The notes below the pieces were generated by a model. The model had not been told where the DNA came from. It was given only the letters and a program-made list of their open reading frames with translations, and did not search any database. A program made the position numbers and the translations under genes. Shown here one piece after another: positions 23,772 through 33,537 of a stretch of DNA of 64,000 nt. Within the stretch, counting starts at the first letter, position 1. Every line of letters begins with the position of its first letter. This DNA comes from Adiantum capillus-veneris (Eukaryota > Streptophyta > Polypodiopsida > Polypodiales > Pteridaceae), in NCBI GenBank assembly GCA_014529385.2, contig CM043958.1:85357525-85421524 (forward strand), in the 5' to 3' direction.

Positions 23772-24364
23772 GTGCTCTACGTCACAGTGCGCGGCAGTAG
23801 CAGAGTACCTGACCACATGATCCGGATATCTGTTGTGTGTGTGTGTATGCGTTGTGTGGTAGCGTGCCTTTTGTCGTAGTGCGTGGCAGTAATAAGGTAC
23901 CTTACCACACAATGGGAGTGTGTGTGTAAGTTGTTCTACGGAACAATGCTTATCACAAGGGCAGCACCTCGGTGACGCGAGAAAGATGGTGTCCTTGTGC
24001 TAAGTATTGGCTTAGTGTCTCGGTACTACGTCGGTAACGTGGCGAATCTAGTATCCTTATGGTAAGTCAACTTCCCTTCCCCTTTCCCCAAAAACATATG
24101 GGCATTGGTCGGTAACGCGGCTATAAGATGTTTGTATGCAGGCCATTGTTTTTCCTTAGATTCACGCGGCACTCGGTCAGTAATCCAGCTAATAGAGTGT
24201 CGTTTGTTGGAAGCATTTGTTTTTGCATAAATGTGGCGTTCATGTCGTTAACTTGGTCGTATGAACGTCATATAATTTGTATGTGCATGTGCAGTTAATT
24301 TTTTAAGTATTAAGTATATGAAATACTTGGTCGGTAACGCGGCTGTGAAGAGTATTTCATATAC
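23772..24364 (+). ncRNA. Array of eight stem-loops with a shared loop (candidate structured RNA)
   Basis: Hairpins lie at 23772-23808, 23854-23910, 23949-24004, 24022-24055, 24095-24138, 24167-24202, 24231-24273 and 24314-24364. Stems are 7 to 17 bp and all differ in sequence, yet pair, often with G-U wobbles (at 24095-24138 the helix has four in a row). Loops are 17-23 bases and related: five contain GTCGGTAACGCGGC or close variants, and the first two have a GTC...CGCGGC or CGTGGC form. In four loops the centre is a GNRA-type tetraloop (GTAA or GTGA) closed by CG. Spacing of cores is 62-95 bp. Whether it acts as RNA or as DNA protein-binding sites is not known; strand is assigned from the wobble pairs. 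Confidence 0.55.
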
Positions 24365-25139
24365 AAAATGTATGAATTGTTTGATTTTTTTGTTTTTAAC
24401 TGTCCACTTGAAATTATACTCTAGCTAATCATATTCAAAAGAATACTTTATTCATCAATCATCGCTATTTTAAATGTTCCATTTATATAAATTACATGTA
24501 AAAAAGTATTTGCACAGAAATTGCATGTTTAATATTATTTTTCAATCTTTTTAAAGAACTCTCAAGCATTATCACTATTTTTAATGCTTCATTTACATAA
24601 ATTATGTTTAAAAAATATAAATGCACACCATTTGCATGTTAAATATTCTTTTGTATCTTTTTAAAGAGCATCAATTATCATCGCTTTTTGATTGCTACAT
24701 TTACATAAATTCTATGTAAAAAAGTATGTGAACACAATTTGCTAGTCCAATTTGTATACTTCCAATGTTTTAAATGTTTTTGAAGTTTTTAAGTCGGTGT
24801 GTGCTTTGTTTGGATTAGTATGTGCACACGGAGAAAAATATAAGTTAGAAATTCAATATATGCTGAAATGTGCCAGACTGTTACCATGTATTGTTTGATC
24901 TGAATTAACTTCTCATAAACCACTTGTTTGAACTGCTTTTTACACGTGTAACAGATTGCAATTTTAAGTGAGGATTATTTTTAATTTTTATCAATATTTC
25001 CTTGCACACTTGTTAAAGTCTTCAAGTGGTGGTTAAGAGTTTACCTGAGATAGTGTGAGAGTGTTAGTGTCATTCGCAACCATGAATTTGTATTTGATAT
25101 GCTTTTTTTAATTGTCAAGTGCAAATATGACACCGTATT
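24365..25139. other. AT-rich spacer inside the DNA transposon
   Basis: Contains three imperfect repeats of about 110 bp (ACATAAATT... TAAAAAAGTAT and similar, near 24490, 24600 and 24710). No coding sequence is seen. Confidence 0.5.
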
Positions 25140-26630
25140 ATGTGTGCCATTCGTAAAGAATGTATTTTGGCAATCTCATCATGTGTAGCTAATCGCGTAC
25201 AGCAGATTAGTGAAAGTGATGTCTACATCAAAGACATCACTAGCACTATATGGGAGAACATAGAGCGCAAGTTGCGACTTGAAGGCCAATACGAGTTGTT
25301 GCTTCCAGCTGGGATACGAGAATTTGACTCCCACCACAAGGTCAAGACAGTGTTGGGCAATATGAAAGTATGTTGCAGAGACTTAAAGGAAGATATCCCA
25401 CTTGCCTGCGACATGTCAAAATTAGAGCTTTGGGATAAATTGTGGGAAGAACAAAAGGTAAAGATGAAGCGTGTGAAAGTGCAGGACCAAGCAGCGTTAC
25501 CCAAGAGATTGAAGATGGCCCAAGATGTGCAAGCAGCTTTGGGAGGTCGATCCGATGCCAGCAGCACGAGCACAATCATGCACACTGCTTTGAATGCAAA
25601 GTGGCTCATCTTGTCAATATCCCTCATGAAGCTTTGGTAGAAGGTATGAGGATTGGAGCAGCTCCTTCGGTGTGTACACATTGTACACCATCAAAGGCAT
25701 CTCGTTTTTTCCAGACCACATTACATATGGGAAAATGTTACAAGGGAGGGAGTAAGGCAAAATTTGACAGCTTTCAGACAGATCAAGGAATGCAAACGCT
25801 TCAACCCTCCATTGTAAGGTGCATTGGGTTTACATCAGAAGCTCCTTGGATCACAATATTCCCATAGTACAATGGGGGTACCGTGGGCGACATGATGTGT
25901 CGCTTACCGTTCTCGCTGACGGATGGTTCAAACGACACATGCATAGGCTACAACACGGCTGGAGGTCATTGCCTGTAGCAAATCTTTCTGTAAGCGAGAT
26001 AGACATGGTGTAGATCAAAGCAGTGATCGAGCAGATGCCAGCAATTTGTCATGCCTTAATCGACGGCGTTGTGGCTACCCACTCGGCCGATATAGTGCAC
26101 AGTGACGTGCACCCGTTCAACGTAATGTTGGACTTTCTCGTGCCAATAAACCTCGCGTCGGCATCATTGATTGGGGTATGATGCTGAGAACACCAACTAA
26201 GCGTGTAGCAAATAATTATCTGCATTCAAGTGCACAGTCGGACGAAGCAGTTTTTTGAATGCACAGAGAGCAGGGAATGCCGAGATGGCTAAGCGATCGT
26301 AGATTGCTCCTGAACTATACGATCCATGGTATATACACGCATACACAAAAGCGAGTGATATTTATGCATTGGGTTATCTATTCGACATGCTGATAGATTT
26401 TTGGAGTGCAGCTAGAAAAGTTTATTTTCCAGAAGAAGTTTTTCACCACCCGGACGAAATGTTATGAGGGCTATTCGAATTAAAGTAGATTGTTGGATAA
26501 ACTTAAAAGAGTGGGACCAAAGAATGAATGCTTCTGATGTGTTGATATTTTTCAAAGAACATTTAAAGACGGACCCTAACCCTGTCCAGCGTCCACTTGT
26601 TGAACTTGCACCATCATTTTATCCGATTTA
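25140..26630 (+). pseudogene. Protein-kinase-like gene, decayed cargo of the DNA transposon
   Basis: 25140-25570 codes a helical N-terminal region (IWENIERKLRLEGQYELLLP). After a frameshift, 25560-25860 has a cysteine cluster (CFEC ... CTHC) that may bind zinc. From about 26080 the frames read IVHSDVHPFNVMLDF (catalytic loop, usual H-x-D-x-x-x-x-N), IIDWGMM (metal-binding loop, DWG in place of DFG), APELYDPW (activation-segment end) and KASDIYALGYLFDML (helix F). These motifs are in the correct kinase order. Several frameshifts and stops make it a pseudogene. It could have been a captured host kinase or an accessory gene of the element. Confidence 0.6.
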
Positions 26631-26911
26631 AACATTTCTATGATATACATATGTCTTGTCCACTGTATTCTTTTTTTTATTGAAGTGTATTATCTGGTTT
26701 GAAGTGGTTCACCTAATTGAGTCAATTATTTTTAGTCATTTCAAATTTGTCATTGAACTGTCAGTATTTCAAATTTGCCTTCTGGTTCAATTAGTCACAT
26801 TTGTTGTGGTTTGATTTAGTGAATTTCGTGCAGTGTCCCAATGAGTGAGAATATATATTTGCCAATGATATTGAATATTTGTCTATCTGTTAACTGCAGC
26901 TCTAAGAGAAA

Positions 26912-27220
26912 ATGGCCGATGAAGAACAAGATATTGGCACCCAATCACTGCCTGATGATCAACAACAAGCGGCTGTTAATGCATTTCAGCGCATGAAGTC
27001 TCTAGCACACGGCATGTCTGCACAACAAGCGACGCGTACTACTCGCCGACTCTCAAAGTGGGAAAATCAATACCATATGCAATGGAAAGAGATCAATAAA
27101 GAAGTGATAAAGGACATGATCGAGACAATATGGCCTTGTGAGGACGCAGAGATCAAGAAAGGAAGGTGGAAGGTTTCGAAGTTTTTGAAACATTTTTCTT
27201 ATTTTCAATATATATTATAA
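26912..27220 (+). CDS. Short ORF, possible exon, unknown product
   Basis: The ATG at 26912 follows a splice-acceptor-like TTAACTGCAG. The protein is 102 aa, acidic at the start, then basic with Gln and Trp (KWENQYHMQWKEINKEVIKD). The stretch before GGTGGAAGGTTTCG could be an exon end, with the last 15 or so codons being intron. No family recognised. Confidence 0.35.
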   Translation: MADEEQDIGTQSLPDDQQQAAVNAFQRMKSLAHGMSAQQATRTTRRLSKWENQYHMQWKEINKEVIKDMIETIWPCEDAEIKKGRWKVSKFLKHFSYFQYIL

Positions 27221-28049
27221 TTTAAAAACCATTCAATATGAAAGTGACCATGATGCACAATATGAGATTTTCAATGCATGCTAGTCAATCCACATATCGA
27301 TCACCTATATTGTGAGCAACAATACACATTGCAATGTAGTTTATGCATGGCATAATAACTATAACAATGCTATGAATCTCTCTATGCAATTATTATTATA
27401 ATGATTATTTATATGTCCACTTTGATTTACAAACAATAAAACACATCTAATTTCATTTGCTACATAAAAACAAATGAAAGCAATAAAATATATGATTGGT
27501 CATTTCATGCACTAATAATCTAAGGGAAAAAATAATGCACTCTATGTACAAACCAATGCATGAACTAACACAAATAAATCTTTAATAGTAGCCCACCCAT
27601 GCAACCAATTCAATATATAAAAGCTATTTTAACCCAATCAAGGATTATAGCCCTTATATTGTGGAATGACAAGTGTAAATCAACTCAAATGCAAAACTTC
27701 AAGGATCTTTATATGCCCGGCACACTAGTGAGGACATGCGACCCTTGACTATCGACTCGTCATTTACATATGCTCATCTTCTAAAAACCAATTACAGCCC
27801 TCATTTGGACCAATGGCTTCTTTGCAATGAGCATGATTCTCCAAGTTTTCAGTTGTTTTGGTTTCGTACCTTTATGTCGGTAAACGAATTAAAATTTTTT
27901 AGAAGTGGTTACCAAATTAAGAATCACATTTGGCCCAAAAAAAGGACCTGTGACTCTATAATCTTAGGTCAATTCACAAGGAGATGACTATACCCAGCAC
28001 TCGCATACACTTCCCAAGGATTTGCCTAGCTAAAAGACCGGGGTTAGCA
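27221..28049. other. Non-coding right part of the DNA transposon
   Basis: AT-rich. A short open frame at 27736-27987 is not identifiable. It contains one more GTCGGTAAACG near 27876 without a convincing stem. Confidence 0.4.
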
Positions 28050-28328
28050 CACTATTTACTATATATAATTACTCCCGCCGAGCTTTTTCATTTTCTCGGC
28101 GGGCCCGTCGAGCTACTGCATATACCCGGCGGGCCCGTCGAGAAAATAAAAAAGCCCGGTGGGGCCCGCAGGGAAAATGAAAAACTCGGAGGGCTAACCG
28201 GCTCTATAGGTTTTTGCAGGTCAAAATCAAAGTCACGTTAACAATTAACGTGATCACGTGATTTTTTTGTGTAAATACTAGAGTTATTGACGTAATCACC
28301 CGATCGTGATTACGTTAATGAAATCCCT
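28050..28328. repeat. Right terminal inverted repeat region
   Basis: Contains CGGCGGGCCCGTCGAG twice and a CCGCCGAG/CTCGGCGG hairpin. It ends with GTAATCACCCGATCGTGATTAC (itself nearly palindromic) and AAATCCCT. Confidence 0.55.
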
Positions 28329-28337
28329 ACAGAGTAG

Positions 28338-28858
28338 GGACCAGCAACTGAAGAATACATGGTGAAAATCCTAACGGGCGCCATGACCTTCTTCAAGAGC
28401 CTCCCTAACCTCTCATGTGTAGTGCTTTATAAGATTTGCAGAATGCTGCTCACCCGCATTCAAACTTTTCACGAGTCCGAGCAAGCAGGAGCACCATGGA
28501 TGTTTTTCCTTGAAGGCAACAAAGGTCTATGCTATGATTTAAGTGGACAGCCTTCATAAGAAGTCCTCTACGGCTTCTATGCCAGATGTATGTTTCTGCC
28601 ATCTAGCAATATGTTGGCATTCGAAGAGGCATTCTACACAGGTCTCTTCACATGGCGAACGAAGATATTTGGGTCAGTGATCAGCAACCTTACATAAACG
28701 TTTGTTGGCTATTCATCCATTGAACTTAAGAACAGAGTCACCATGCAGTATTTGCAAGTCCCACACAAAGAAATACAAATCAGATATGAAAAAGCCCTCC
28801 ATGCGCTAAAAGACCGCCTACCCAGCCGTCAACCCGAAGACTACTTCAGTCCATGAAC
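28338..28858 (+). pseudogene. Element B: C-terminal coding section
   Basis: The frame resumes as GPATEEYMVKILTGAMTFF and runs with a few stops (TAA after SGQPS, TAA after SNLT) to SRQPEDYFSP at about 28855. Blocks such as AGAPWMFFLEGNKGLCYDL and YGFYARCMFLPSSNMLAFEE look coded. No motif is recognised. It ends just ahead of the polypurine tract. Confidence 0.45.
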
Positions 28859-28881
28859 CTGTGTCAAGGGACAACACAGTC

Positions 28882-29260
28882 GAGGAGGGAGGGAATGTTA
28901 GCAGCAAGCTAACTCGGATAACATTATTTGGAGATTTTATTGTAAGAACACTCATTATTTTGATAAATAGGGAATGTTGTAACTCCTATTTTCCAGATAA
29001 TTAGTGTAATTGATGAGCCAGGGCTACAAGCTTCCAGATTGTATCAACCTATCTTTAATTAGAGCTCTCAGACTATTAGTTTTGACCACAGAAACCTTGG
29101 CTAAGGTATAAAATCCAATTTTTGTAAGTATTTTGTAAGTTTTTGGATAATAGAACACATCACGTGAGCTAACAGTGCTCACTACTCTCCTTCTCGTGCT
29201 TCTTACTTCCTTTCCAATTGTCACATTGCAGTGCCGTCTGTTGTGTTGCAATCGCAGGTA
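28882..29260 (+). mobile_element. Polypurine tract and start of the 3' LTR of element B
   Basis: GAGGAGGGAGGGAA at 28882-28895 is followed by TGTTAGCAGCAAGCTAAC. A TATA-like GGTATAAAATCC is near 29105-29116. The LTR end is uncertain (possibly near GCAATCGCA at 29248-29256). No left LTR copy was found between 18.9 and 20.4 kb. Confidence 0.55.
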
Positions 29261-30207
29261 AGAGCTCTACCCGTTGACGTAAGCATTTCATGGTAATCCG
29301 TAGCTTTTGGCATCTCCAACCTACGGCCTAATTTCATCATAAGTAGGCATTTAAGCTTAGAAGTCATAAAATAAGTATAGGCGGGGTATTGGGGCATCAT
29401 TGCTAAGCATTTAGATGCATTCTGGGTCAAAAACGACTAGGTCAAAAACTCAATGCTGTTAATAGTCGTGATTTTTGCACTTGACCTTAAGTGAGAATTG
29501 AGATCATCAGCATGTGTGCTTAGGTATTATAAGCATGTCCTAGAAGTTTCGTAACGTTTGGATGTCGTTTGATGTTGTAATGGTTATGATTTGTTTGCCG
29601 ATTAGCGACTAGCTTTTGGTGATTTCAGGTATTTGAGTCTAGCTTGAGTTAAATGCAAGTTGTCTGTTGTTTTCCAAGAGATTGACAACCTCTTGTAGCC
29701 TCTATGCACTAGTCGAGTCAGCCTCGTCCCATGGATTGACAATTATATTCGTGGTTCTTCCTATGTCTGCAATAAGATAGGAGTGAGGTTAGACACTCGT
29801 CCCAAATCTTGCTTTGGGATTACACCAATTGGATAATCGAGCCACCAAGGACTTAATCGTGCTTCCCAAGGTGTCAATTTTTTCTCAAGCAGTGAATGAG
29901 AATACATAGTACTCTCATCGTCAACATCAACCCAGTCTCTTGTGAATTCTAGAGTTTCACCCAATCTCCCCCTTCAACACATTGCAAATCTACTTGCAAC
30001 AATTTTCAAAGAACGAAGGAAACTAGAAGTATTGAGATAAGAAAAGTAACAAGGAGCCACAATTTTTTCAGCACAGTCTCCTTTGTTTTAGAAAACATTT
30101 TTCAAAAAATAACCACCCTATCTTGGGCTTCCACGTGGAATTTAAGGCAAAGCAATAATGAAGAAAATCAAGACTCTGATTATTTTTTTTTGGTATAGAA
30201 TTTCGAT
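29261..30207. other. Intergenic, no gene seen
   Basis: Ordinary sequence without coding similarity or clear repeats. Confidence 0.5.
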
Positions 30208-30350
30208 ACATTACTAATGAATGAAGTTCTTCTCATGCATGCATATCACAATACAATAATCACCATCAATAGAATATTGAAACATTAATAATGAATGAAG
30301 TACTTCCTGTGCATGCATATCACAATACAATAATCACCATCAATAGAGAA
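30208..30350. repeat. 74-bp tandem duplication
   Basis: Units start at 30208 and 30282 (ACATTA(C/A)TAATGAATGAAG). Both contain GCATGCATATCACAATACAA and the bases that follow. Confidence 0.9.
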
Positions 30351-30610
30351 GTAATCTTAGAGTCAAACCTATACAATTGCCGCTTCATTGAACACACAAG
30401 CTCATGCATCTTCTGTGCAACATCCAAAGACTTCACCCCATCCATAAGATACACAAAAGCCTGCATACAGTAACATTACAACTACTTTACATGTAAACGT
30501 TTTCATAAATTCTAACTTATCGTTCACTTTATGTATACCTGCATGACATGATTCTTCAAGCTTATCTTGGAGAATTCATCAAATGAATTTGGTAACTATG
30601 GGCCTTCAAC

Positions 30611-30840
30611 TTGTATAGTAGGTGTTTGAGCCTCTCTGATCATCCACTTGCAAACAAATGATCAAGGAGCTCAACAACTCCTAAGTTTTATGTAATTTTG
30701 AGACCATAAAATTACACAAAACATAGGATTTGTTGCGCACTTTGATCATCCACGATGATTAGAGAGCACAAACACCTACTATACAATAAGTACTTATGAG
30801 AAATGGTGCCAGATTTCTCTTATTGTGTAGTAGGTGTTTG
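30611..30840. repeat. Foldback (hairpin) element
   Basis: About 90 bases from 30611 pair imperfectly with 30707-30790. The tip arms are TTTTATGTAATTTTGAG and AAAATTACACAAAACATAGG; the outer arms carry GTATAGTAGGTGTTTG and its complement. A further copy of the outer arm at 30819-30840 pairs with 30769-30790 at 21 of 22 bases. Diverged pieces recur near 30960-31010 and 31085-31110. It looks like a foldback MITE; such RNAs can feed small-RNA pathways. Confidence 0.7.
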
Positions 30841-31440
30841 ATTTCTCAAATACACTTTAAAATTTGTATGATAAAAATATTCAAAAATAAGAGCTTTATC
30901 AAAACCAAAAAAATACGCTAAGAAGAAAAAAATTGGACAATCTCTTATGTTTTCGCATAAAATTTCTCTTATGTTTTATGCGGATGATCAAGGAGCATAA
31001 TCAACTAAAGAAAATGTTAGCATTTACCCAATTTCTTAAAGCACCAATCCAATTTTTTACATGGTTTATAGTAGATCTATAAGCTCTTAGATTATTCGCG
31101 TGCATGTGGATGATCAGAGAGCTCAAAATCTCTTATATCATAAATAAAAGCAAAAAACAAAACTAATCTAACTAATGTTTCACTATAATTTTATGGTTTA
31201 AAGAGTACAAATAATCTTCATTGATTGACTACAATTGAAAAGCCATTTTCTAATCAGAAGAAATACCTTCCTTATAACCATTGAAGAGAACACTATGACA
31301 ACACCAAAAGAAAATTGATGACGGCAAGTCTACCTACAATGACACATGTTAAACAAAATTAGAAAACATCATTATGCTTTGCATTCTCTCTATGGAACCA
31401 AGGAACAAAAAAGGGGAGGTGTGGAGCCTCCTAGTCGTTC
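30841..31440. other. Intergenic, AT-rich
   Basis: Apart from diverged foldback pieces (GGATGATCAAGGAGC and GGATGATCAGAGAGC), nothing is recognised. Confidence 0.4.
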
Positions 31441-31790
31441 GTGCGCGCAGACATGAAGGGGGCTCCATCCCTCCCTCTTTTTTTGCCCCGGCTCCATAAA
31501 TAGAGCATGGCTTTAGATGCAATGTTAATAAGGAAAGGGTTAATAAGTCATGATCTAGGTCAAGCATTATCTAGGCCAATTGTGGGATTTCCAAATACTA
31601 CCATAGCATTGTTGTCTATGCGCGCTGACAAGGCTCCCTCCTTCCCTTTTTTTTTTCCCTGGCTCCATAAATAGAACATGGCTTTAGATGCAACATTAAT
31701 AAGGAAAGCATTAATAAGTCATTATCTAGGTTAGGCATTATCTAGCCAAGTGTGGGGTTTCCAAACACTACCATAGCATGGGCATAACAT
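31441..31790. repeat. ~171-bp imperfect tandem duplication
   Basis: GGCTCCATAAATAGA(G/A)CATG and following sequence at about 31490-31610 recurs at 31661-31785. The preceding GCGCGC..GACA and C/T-rich blocks are repeated as well. Confidence 0.8.
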
Positions 31791-32499
31791 AACCTTCCAA
31801 TTGCTTTGAGGCCCATTCTCAATAGCCATTAGAATATTTAGGATGCATACCTTCATGAATGAATGAATGACTTGGATATACATAGTTGCCCACAACGTTG
31901 TCAGAAGTTTTGCTAGAGATAGTGTTGTTGTGATCATTGTGTTATTTTCCTCTTGGAAAAACTATGGTCCCATGTGCCTTCAACAACTACGATGGCAAAG
32001 TGCGAACTTGAAGGAAGACCTAGGGGGGTGCTCAAATAGTTAAAACACTTTCCATTGATAGAAGATGGCCACATCAAAGGAAGAATGAAACGAGACTTGC
32101 AGATGTGGGGAGTCTGTGTCAAAAGTGAGCAACTTATCCAAAAGCTAGACCTACATGTTCATGAAACCACTCGTCTTAGGGAAAAGATGAGACAATACAT
32201 TGATTATTGGTTGCAAGCAAAAACGACTTAAGGGAAAAAAAGCATTACATGGTTGCCTCTTGTTCAGCAGTGTAATGGATACCAATACTAACATATATAT
32301 ACTAACAAGCCATGCTGACTGGCCGACTATCGGTGGGCGCAGCAGCACGGAGTGTGACCCCTGGCAAACATGCACAATAAACATGATGCCGATGGGGCAA
32401 CGCAAGAGATGGTGTGGGGCCAACGAATGCAGGGGCTGACAAGGACTTAAGGGAAAAACGCAGCAAGTAGGAGAAAATAATGCAAGAAACTTGAAACAT
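31791..32499. other. Intergenic, no gene seen
   Basis: Long minus-strand frames overlap here but have no recognisable domain and arise partly from C/T-rich sequence. Confidence 0.4.
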
Positions 32500-32560
32500 G
32501 CCCTCCCTCCCCCTCCCATGGACGAGCTCACAGCTCGTCCGTGGGAGGAGGAGGGAGGGC
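32500..32560. repeat. 29-bp-arm hairpin
   Basis: 32500-32528 pairs with 32532-32560 at 27 of 29 positions around a CAC loop. The inner part is GGACGAGCT / AGCTCGTCC, the outer part C/T-rich against G/A-rich. Confidence 0.9.
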
Positions 32561-33012
32561 GAAGGAAAATGTGCGAGGAGAAGGTGGGTAGTGGGGCACT
32601 TAGACAGATGTGGTTCACTAATTTCTCTGTACATATGTGTGTAGTTATCATGGCATCGGAGGTGAGAAGGTTAGAGCTTGCAACTGTCCTCAGACCCGTT
32701 GTAGAGAGGGGATTCAAGGGATCACGAGTTTCTCCAGGGCCACATTAGGAGAGGGAGGTCATCTTTGAGTTTTCACAATGAGGATCTCATTGTCATCATG
32801 ATATGGAGTTAATTAGGACCAAATTTAAAAATTTGTGAGCTCCTTGGAATGTAATATGGTCCTTGATTATGACGGCCCTATTCAACCTTGGCCATGGCCA
32901 TCATCATGCACATCCTTTACTCTTATGACTAGCAATACAATACTTTCATAATGGCCAAAAAGACAGAGATATACTTGAACATGTAATTGTCTCATAGGGC
33001 AATTAGACATCA

Positions 33013-33017
<5 letters not shown>
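32561..33017. other. Intergenic, no gene seen
   Basis: No coding similarity was found. Confidence 0.4.
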
Positions 33018-33052
<35 letters not shown>

Positions 33053-33068
33053 TCTCTCTCTCTCTCTT
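33018..33068. repeat. (TC)n microsatellite
   Basis: About 50 bases of TC with one CCC interruption. Confidence 0.97.
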
Positions 33069-33439
33069 TTAATAGGTCTTGATTTTGACTCTCCTGTGGA
33101 TAGATTTTTAAGGTCTCTTGGGATAGTTTCCTACGACGTTAAAACAATATTTTTCTTCTACTTCTCTCTCTCTTTTTTTAATAGAAGATTCATGTGTGTT
33201 CCCAAATGATTGTATTACGTCTCAAATGCTAGAAACTTTTTGTCTGATAAATTATTTTTTCCTTTTCTAGATGTTAATATAACATTTCATTTCATTTCTC
33301 TCTCATGCTTTTGCACACCCCCCCATGCGAGTATAATTTATTTTGTAATAGGTTTATTTTCACTATTTTGGATACCTAGAGGACACAAATGTACATTGTT
33401 CTCTCTTAAAGGATGACTTTGGCTACTAGAAGACCACTA

Positions 33440-33442
<3 letters not shown>

Positions 33443-33532
<90 letters not shown>
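33443..33532. repeat. (CT)n-(GT)n compound microsatellite
   Basis: CT to about 33502, then a TG/GT run. The GT part directly abuts the left end of the PLE. Confidence 0.97.

Positions 33533-33537
<5 letters not shown>

Larger units (their letters stand above)
23362..28328. mobile_element. Probable TIR DNA transposon inside element B
   Basis: The left end reads AGGGATTTAAAATTTATGTA and the right end, read inward, AGGGATTTCATTAACGTAAT. Both ends then carry GC-rich blocks with GCGGGCCC next to CATTTTCC. The flanks CCAGAGCAG (23353-23361) and ACAGAGTAG (28329-28337) match at 7 of 9, as an old 9-bp target duplication would. Element B coding sequence stops at the left end and resumes at the right end. 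A 9-bp duplication would suggest a Mutator-like element. No transposase was recognised, so it is probably non-autonomous and carries cargo. Confidence 0.6.

Noticed and set aside
23376-23912. 178-aa minus-strand open frame with Ser-Leu repeat
   Set aside because: It is the translation of the (GA)n tract and the transposon end, with no other coding sign.
27868-27890. A ninth copy of the hairpin-array core (GTCGGTAAACG)
   Set aside because: The flanking bases do not form a convincing stem; it may be chance.
32151-32717. 188-aa minus-strand open frame
   Set aside because: It arises partly from C/T-rich sequence, overlaps the hairpin and has no domain-like pattern.
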